Below, one piece after another: positions 58,726 to 64,000 of a stretch of 64,000 nt of DNA. Where the stretch lies: contig NW_009799104.1 in NCBI RefSeq assembly GCF_000213175.1, positions 898,205-962,204 on the forward strand. Reading direction: 5' to 3'. The position numbers and the translations under genes are program-made. The notes below the pieces were generated by a model that had not been told where the DNA came from, did no database searches, and was given only the letters and a program-made list of their open reading frames with translations. The first letter of the stretch is position 1. Every line of letters starts with the position of its first letter. The stretch is from Neurospora tetrasperma FGSC 2508. Its lineage: Eukaryota; Ascomycota; Sordariomycetes; Sordariales; Sordariaceae.

Positions 58726-61700
58726 TGTCACGTCAACTCAACTGCCGTTGCCTCTCACTCAGCTCACATATCCAATTGTTTTCCAGAAATGAAGGTTAGC
58801 CAAGAGCTTCTTCTTCTTCAGTTGCTTGGCTTCTTTTTATAGCGTGTATAAAATGAAGGGGGTGGCGAGAAAAGAGAATCATTGATTATGGATTTGTGGT
58901 AGTCCAGTCCAGTCCAGTGCAGTCCAGTCAGTCATATGCATGAAGCCCTGGTCCTGGTTACCGTAACCGACGTGGTAGTCCCGGCCATTTTGAGCCTCAT
59001 AGGTCGCAGCCCAAATTGGACTCTACCAGTACACTACATACCTCTGCATTGTACACTTCATCCGGCGTTCGTGCTCCCCACGACTAGTGACGGATCAGTT
59101 TTGGCATTGAAATGCGATAGCTTGTCAATAGCTCTTCTCACGTTTCTTCACTTCATGGCACGTGTTCGTCCTTTTGGTTTTTTTTTCGCCTTTCCGGGGT
59201 TGAGCCTAGATCGGGTTCTACTCGTCTGGGCTAGAAACGCCTTCTAGACCCGTTTCTCGCAGCAATGGGTGTACATCGGTTTGCTAGCGATTTGTATGAC
59301 TAGCCAGGTATGCCCTTCCTGTGTGAATCAATTCGCATCTGTAAATCAATGCGCCACACCCCTTGGCCGGGCCAAGGGGGGTGACAGATGAATCGAGCCT
59401 ACACGAGTAGTGCAGAAGCAAATCTATTCTGGGGTGAAGGTGGAGGTTTGGTATCGGATTCTTGACATCCAGGTGGACAGTGGTCCGTGAGATGCAACAT
59501 TTCGGCCGTCTACCCAAAAGTGAAATTGTTGCTCGGGGTGGGTTTTGATTTTTTTCGGTGAGAACAACCATTGGTGCCCCGCCCGGCGGCTTGTGGCTGA
59601 TCACGAAATTCGACCGAGAACGGATGCCACGAGACCCATATACTACGCTACTGACGATGTTCACCGTCTGGAATTCTCGAGGCCCTGATGCGCTGAGCTA
59701 CACAAAGCCGTACTGTAGTGTCAACGATATAACACCCCCTGCATGGATATAAAAGGGTACCTCGTGAATTGGGCGATCTCTGGGGGTGGCAAATTCTTTA
59801 GTGTACTCCCAAGGTGGCTGTCTGTACGAGAAATGAGCATTGTAGACATTTTGATACCCTAGATTCCTGTGGTACCACTAGCTCCCTTGGCTGTAGTGGA
59901 CATGGAATAGTTGACGGACGGACGACGCGCGACGGGTCGTGGGCGGGCGGGTGGATGGCGGGGACCCTTAAGGTACCTTTGAGCCATGAATCTAGGAACG
60001 TCCTTGCTTCTGCCTTCAAATTTTATGCGCCGTGCAATCCCCCGGGTCCGCTCTGTGGTTGGATTGGTGGCAGCTAAACCCTACAATCAGCTCCGGGCGG
60101 TGCTGGTCTCGAGACCGGGCCCGGTGTGGGCGACGATACATAACCCGGAGGACGGAGATTAGGGTTTCGGCGACCGCATGAAGGCACACAAAATGTGTCC
60201 ACCTCACCTCCGAGATTATAGCGTAAAGGGGTCGGCAACGGGCCGATATGTACGTGATATCTTCAAGGGACGAGGGCTTGTGAGACACGGCAGCTTGGCA
60301 ACGGCGTTGCTCGTGATTTGTACATGAATATCGAGGGAGAGGGTCGTCAAGCAAAGGGGTCCGAAACGCTATATTAGTATTACCACCAACCCATATCAAG
60401 CGAAGAGCAGAATGCCTTGAACCCAAAACCTACATTATATCCTCGCTCAATGGTCATGATGGTTTCATATTGTCGACATTGACTCTGAATATTTTGTTGT
60501 GTATGTGCGTGCGCGTGTGCGTGCGCGGAGCGGTCGTGGATAGAGCATCAAGATTTCCGTGTCCGGCATTGTCCCTGCCGAACCGTTCTCACCTCCGGGT
60601 CCGGGCTGGACTGGTCCTCCACTAGGATGGCCTGATCCACAATCCGCTTTGACAAATCGAAAGAGATTGTTTTTTATCTCCGAAAGACTTGCCGAATCTC
60701 CTTCGGATTTGACGGCCATGTTCAATGCTGTTGGCCGAGCCTGGCAAAGTTTGGCACGTCCCGCAGCCTCGAGTCACGGCCTGTCGATGTCGTTCGCAAG
60801 CACGACACCACCCGCATCGCTATCAGCGCCTAGAGGTCACGGCGGATCGACAAGTCAAGGTATCCTAGCTGATGGACCAGCTCTTTTCGGCATTATCCGC
60901 ACACGCGCGTGCACTTTTAATCGGCGATCCAGTGACAGGTGTCGGGGTCGAGTGGGGATAGCTTCACTTTTCGTCTCACTTTCTCGTTGGTCGCTGGCCA
61001 TTTGATGTCACCCAAAAATCTTGACAGAAGAATTGCTCCTCCTCGGTGCCTCCTCATATTGCGGCTGACACAAATCACCGCTACTTCATCAACCTGCCGC
61101 CTGGATATCGACCCTCGTCGGTCAGCAAGTTCATCATGGTTCGACGTGGCTCGTTCACTGGTCGTTTGCAGATCCGTCAAGCATCGCCTCCTTAACAACC
61201 CCATTCTCCAGCTTTTACTCCAGGAAAATCAGAAAAACCGGAGATCACGGAGACAGAGCCCACGGGGCAAAGGAGCGGAAATAACACGAGTCTGTGGAGG
61301 TTGGACGTTTGAAATCGGAGTAGTCTCCGGATTGCCCAAACCATACACCCGACAGTGCCGCACTTCCTGTCCCCATGCTCGCAACGCAATTGGGTGATCG
61401 CCTTTGTCTGGCCCCTATAATTACCCCTGAAACAGCCTGTTTGCCGTGTGTGCAATGTAAACATCGACGTCGCATGCGTGTCATGGCATCGTAGCCAGCG
61501 ATTCCCTCCAACCTCCAAATCCCTTCCCCATCTGTCGTCACTCCGGCGCATTGTCGGTGGCATGGCGCACGTGTGATAACACCTACCACACTATGATGGT
61601 TTGTCAACGTTCCGTTCCGTTGGTCGATGTGTCCCGATGGCCAATTGGCAACGATCATTCCGCACTCGCACTGAACAGTTGCGATTTGCGCAGCGCGCGT

Positions 61701-63606
61701 CAAGTGCGCCTGTCAATTGGGATTTTCTCCGTTTCCATTTCACAGCTTTGTGGATCGGCATCCACCATGCCACCCAAGCCAGACCAAACCAGATCCGGCA
61801 TGCTGGAACCCTAGCTTGGCGCCAAAAACCAGATGGTAACCTAGTCGTAGCCTCGGAGACGAAGAGGTTCTCACGGCCCTGAGCCCTAGCATGGCCGCCC
61901 TTGCCGCTTGCAAGCCCTAGCACGATAGGCTTGTGGGGCATAAAAATGCGGCTTGTGTATGTATTTCCCCGTACGTAAGGAAGCTTTTCAACGCCGTGGA
62001 CCCTGCCGCCGCTGATATCCCGTGGTAAGCCCACGACCGGGCGCTCAGATCGTAGTGTAGGAGTAACGGTTTGTGCACTGTCACCAATCGGCAGGATCAC
62101 AGGAAGAAAAGATGCGGAATAGGGATGCGGCAATCCGTCAACTGGTCGGCCATATCAGATGAAAAATGTGGTTGTGGTGGTGGGGTCAAGACTGCCGAAT
62201 GAGCCAAACCCCTAGCTGCGCAAGCTCGAACCCTGGCGGTATGTATCCTTCATTGTTAGCATCGATCCACCTTTCGACGTCATCAAGACATGCTCTCTTC
62301 TTAGTGTAGCCCGATAGCCCCACATCAGCGCTACGCTGTTACCCACCCTCCTCTGGGGCTCTGAAGAACTTCACCACAGCACTGTAATCGCAACAACAAA
62401 CAGCGCCATGTACTCGCTAGGTTCAATAAGTGCTTGACCGAGTTTGCTCACCTCGAACTCCACTGTTCTTCACCGTGCCGAGCCAGAGTTAGGGCTAGGT
62501 GCCCGAGGCCCACTTTCTTCATTACCCCTACGCTGTTTGGTGCAATCTAGCTGTCGATCCCGAGTCACGATTGCGATGCCAACGAGTGGAAACCGCCAAC
62601 AAAAGCTTTGTCGTGGATAAAGTGGGGGGGACATTAGGACGAAACTCGGTCTTGCTCGGTAGGTAGCTCGGATGGGTCGTGTCGAACGAAACGCGAAGCT
62701 ATTCCTGCAATTTTGGCGACTGCAGCCCATCCACTCCTCTACATGGGCAGAGTCACCGCTGAGTCGCCAAGGTTAGTCATCCACTTTGTGTGTTGGCCTC
62801 CCCTTAGTGAGCAATGTTAGAGCAGTTGCGATGACGCTGATGGCGGCGTGACGATGATGATGGCGACGGTGACATGCTTCGGTGGCCCATAGCCATGAAT
62901 TGGCCATGGAAGGAAAGAGAAACCCCCAACCCCTTGTAAATGATATAAGGAATGAGACTTGATCAACACCTAAAACGTCTGCCCGTAACTCCTGCAAAAG
63001 AATACCACAAGGTCCATCCGTAGTGTCGGAGGGCACACATGCTGTGATATAGCATGATGTACTTGACGTTTGGACTGACCAAGGAGCATCGCATTTCGCT
63101 GCATGTTATTGCGAAAGTGAGATGGCCTGACCATGAATGCATAAATGGAAAATGGTATATGTGATAAAGATGATATAGCAAAAATCCTTCCAACTTTTTG
63201 TTTTCGCTCTCTTATTTTATAGTGCCGCCAACTCCAGTGCCATATATGCGATGCCTTCGTACCCAAACAAGACAAAATCGAGCCTTGATGCAACTGGTAG
63301 AGACAAATAGTCAAATAAATCGTCGCGTTCGTGCCATTTCAATACCCAAAAGAAACAGGAAAGGAAAAGAAGATACCACAAGAACAACTCCCTGCTGCGC
63401 CGACATAAATAAAACTACCATCACCACCTCCATGTTGGAGCATATGTTGGTCCTTTGGATACTGAACAGGCCTCATTGGGCCATGATATCGTATGGGACC
63501 GACTATAAATGTGGAAGGATTGGTATTTCAGACTAAGAACGGGGCATGGGTATCCGAGAAAGGCAAGAAACATCGCTTTGTTGGTGTGACTTGAAATCAG
63601 ATCTCG
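58726..63606. other. Gene-poor region
   Basis: About 4.9 kb without a supported gene. The best small frame is minus 60465-60719 (84 codons from ATG 60719, MAVKSEGDSASLSEIKNNLF), which has no paralogue or motif here. A degraded tRNA-like sequence near 59600-59710 is discussed under rejected items. Short CCAGT-type direct repeats occur at 58900-58930. Confidence 0.4.
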
Positions 63607-64000
63607 TCATGATGAGCCATCCCAAAGCGGGTGGACAGTGCCATCGGCTGGGGCGGGGTCTTGGAGGGCCAAACCGCCGTAGTGAGTGATCCAGAAAGCC
63701 GGATCATCCTCAAGGGGAAAGTTGCTGAAATCGGGTAAGTTACTCGTCAAGAGATTGGAATCATCACTGCCAAGTGACGAGTTGTTTGCCAAAAACTTGG
63801 CACCGGCCTTCATCATCTTGAACTCTTCAAAGTCAAGGAAAGGGTCAGCAGCACCGTAGAGGTTGGGCTGGGGCTGACCATACCCAAAGCCGCTACCGGA
63901 CGTAGCGGCACAGAAACCAGATGTAGTCTCCCAGTCATCCAGAGCTGGCAAAAAGTCCTCGACTTCAGACATGTCGCCCGAGGTGGATGTGTTGGTGGTC
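63607..64000 (-). CDS. C-terminal part of an unidentified protein (partial, runs off the window)
   Basis: The stop is at 63607-63609. The frame is open through the last base, and an ATG at 63972 is preceded in frame by Thr/Ser/Gly codons (TTNTSTSGD), so the real start probably lies beyond the window. The visible 130 residues are acidic with aromatic/hydrophobic clusters (SEVEDFLPALDDWETT, DPFLDFEEFKMM, DFSNFPLEDDPAFWITHYGG), a composition like an acidic activation domain of a transcription factor. That is inference; no DNA-binding domain is in view. Confidence 0.65.
   Translation of the reverse strand, partial: TTNTSTSGDMSEVEDFLPALDDWETTSGFCAATSGSGFGYGQPQPNLYGAADPFLDFEEFKMMKAGAKFLANNSSLGSDDSNLLTSNLPDFSNFPLEDDPAFWITHYGGLALQDPAPADGTVHPLWDGSS

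Noticed and set aside
59580-59715. Minus-strand tRNA-like sequence (A-box-like GTAGCTCAGCGCATCAGGGC and a weak B-box-like GGTCGAATT)
   Set aside because: The acceptor stem pairs only partly, the T arm does not form a 5-base stem and no clear anticodon arm is seen. A tRNA covariance-model scan would decide.
60559-61005. 148-codon plus-strand frame in the gene-poor block
   Set aside because: Begins with GTG, no motif, and is overlapped by minus-strand frames of similar quality.

Overview
The window looks like a draft scaffold from a filamentous ascomycete of the Sordariales, most likely Neurospora or Sordaria. The reasons are short GT-AG introns (about 50-170 bases) with GTAAGT/GTACGT/GTATGT donors, long polyQ and low-complexity tracts in regulators, no operons, kilobase intergenic spaces, and the gene families present. 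No rRNA, convincing tRNA or CRISPR was found. Species was not determined. Exon coordinates come from reading splice sites by eye and checking phase; an error of one base is possible at some junctions. Layout: 0.2-8.7 kb holds a nuclear-type hypothetical protein (minus), a Mam3/CNNM-like DUF21-CBS membrane protein (plus) and a two-domain glyoxalase I (plus) whose upstream exon adds a mitochondrial presequence. 10.7-12.3 kb has a small Cys-rich protein and a doubtful hypothetical gene. 14.4-22.1 kb has three well-supported membrane-protein genes: COX15 heme A synthase, a Mn-type CDF transporter and, divergently, a ZIP zinc transporter. 23-25.4 kb has two more members of the Cys-rich family, one interrupted by a solo LTR. 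25.7-28.5 kb is RAD4/XPC. 29.5-30 kb is a small hypothetical gene. 30.9-33.4 kb is an assembly gap of 547 N flanked directly by two near-identical 970-base copies, probably one locus assembled twice. 33.6-38.5 kb has a zinc alcohol dehydrogenase and a Ser/Pro-rich regulator-like protein. 39.8-53.8 kb has a SET-domain protein, a 1414-residue coiled-coil protein with two internal repeat arrays, and an Rgt1-like Zn2Cys6 factor with polyQ. 54-63.6 kb is almost gene-free, with microsatellites and one intact pogo/Fot1-type MITE. The window ends in the 3' part of another gene (minus). Most genes are unrelated housekeeping or regulatory genes. Two contexts stand out: the Mn-CDF and ZIP genes diverge from one intergenic space, and three paralogous 'MC...CGH...C...C...CxxC' genes lie within 15 kb. 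The best candidates for something undescribed are this Cys-rich family with its shared purine-rich 3' ends, the dual-start glyoxalase I, and the 86-codon open frame after the stop of the Zn2Cys6 gene.
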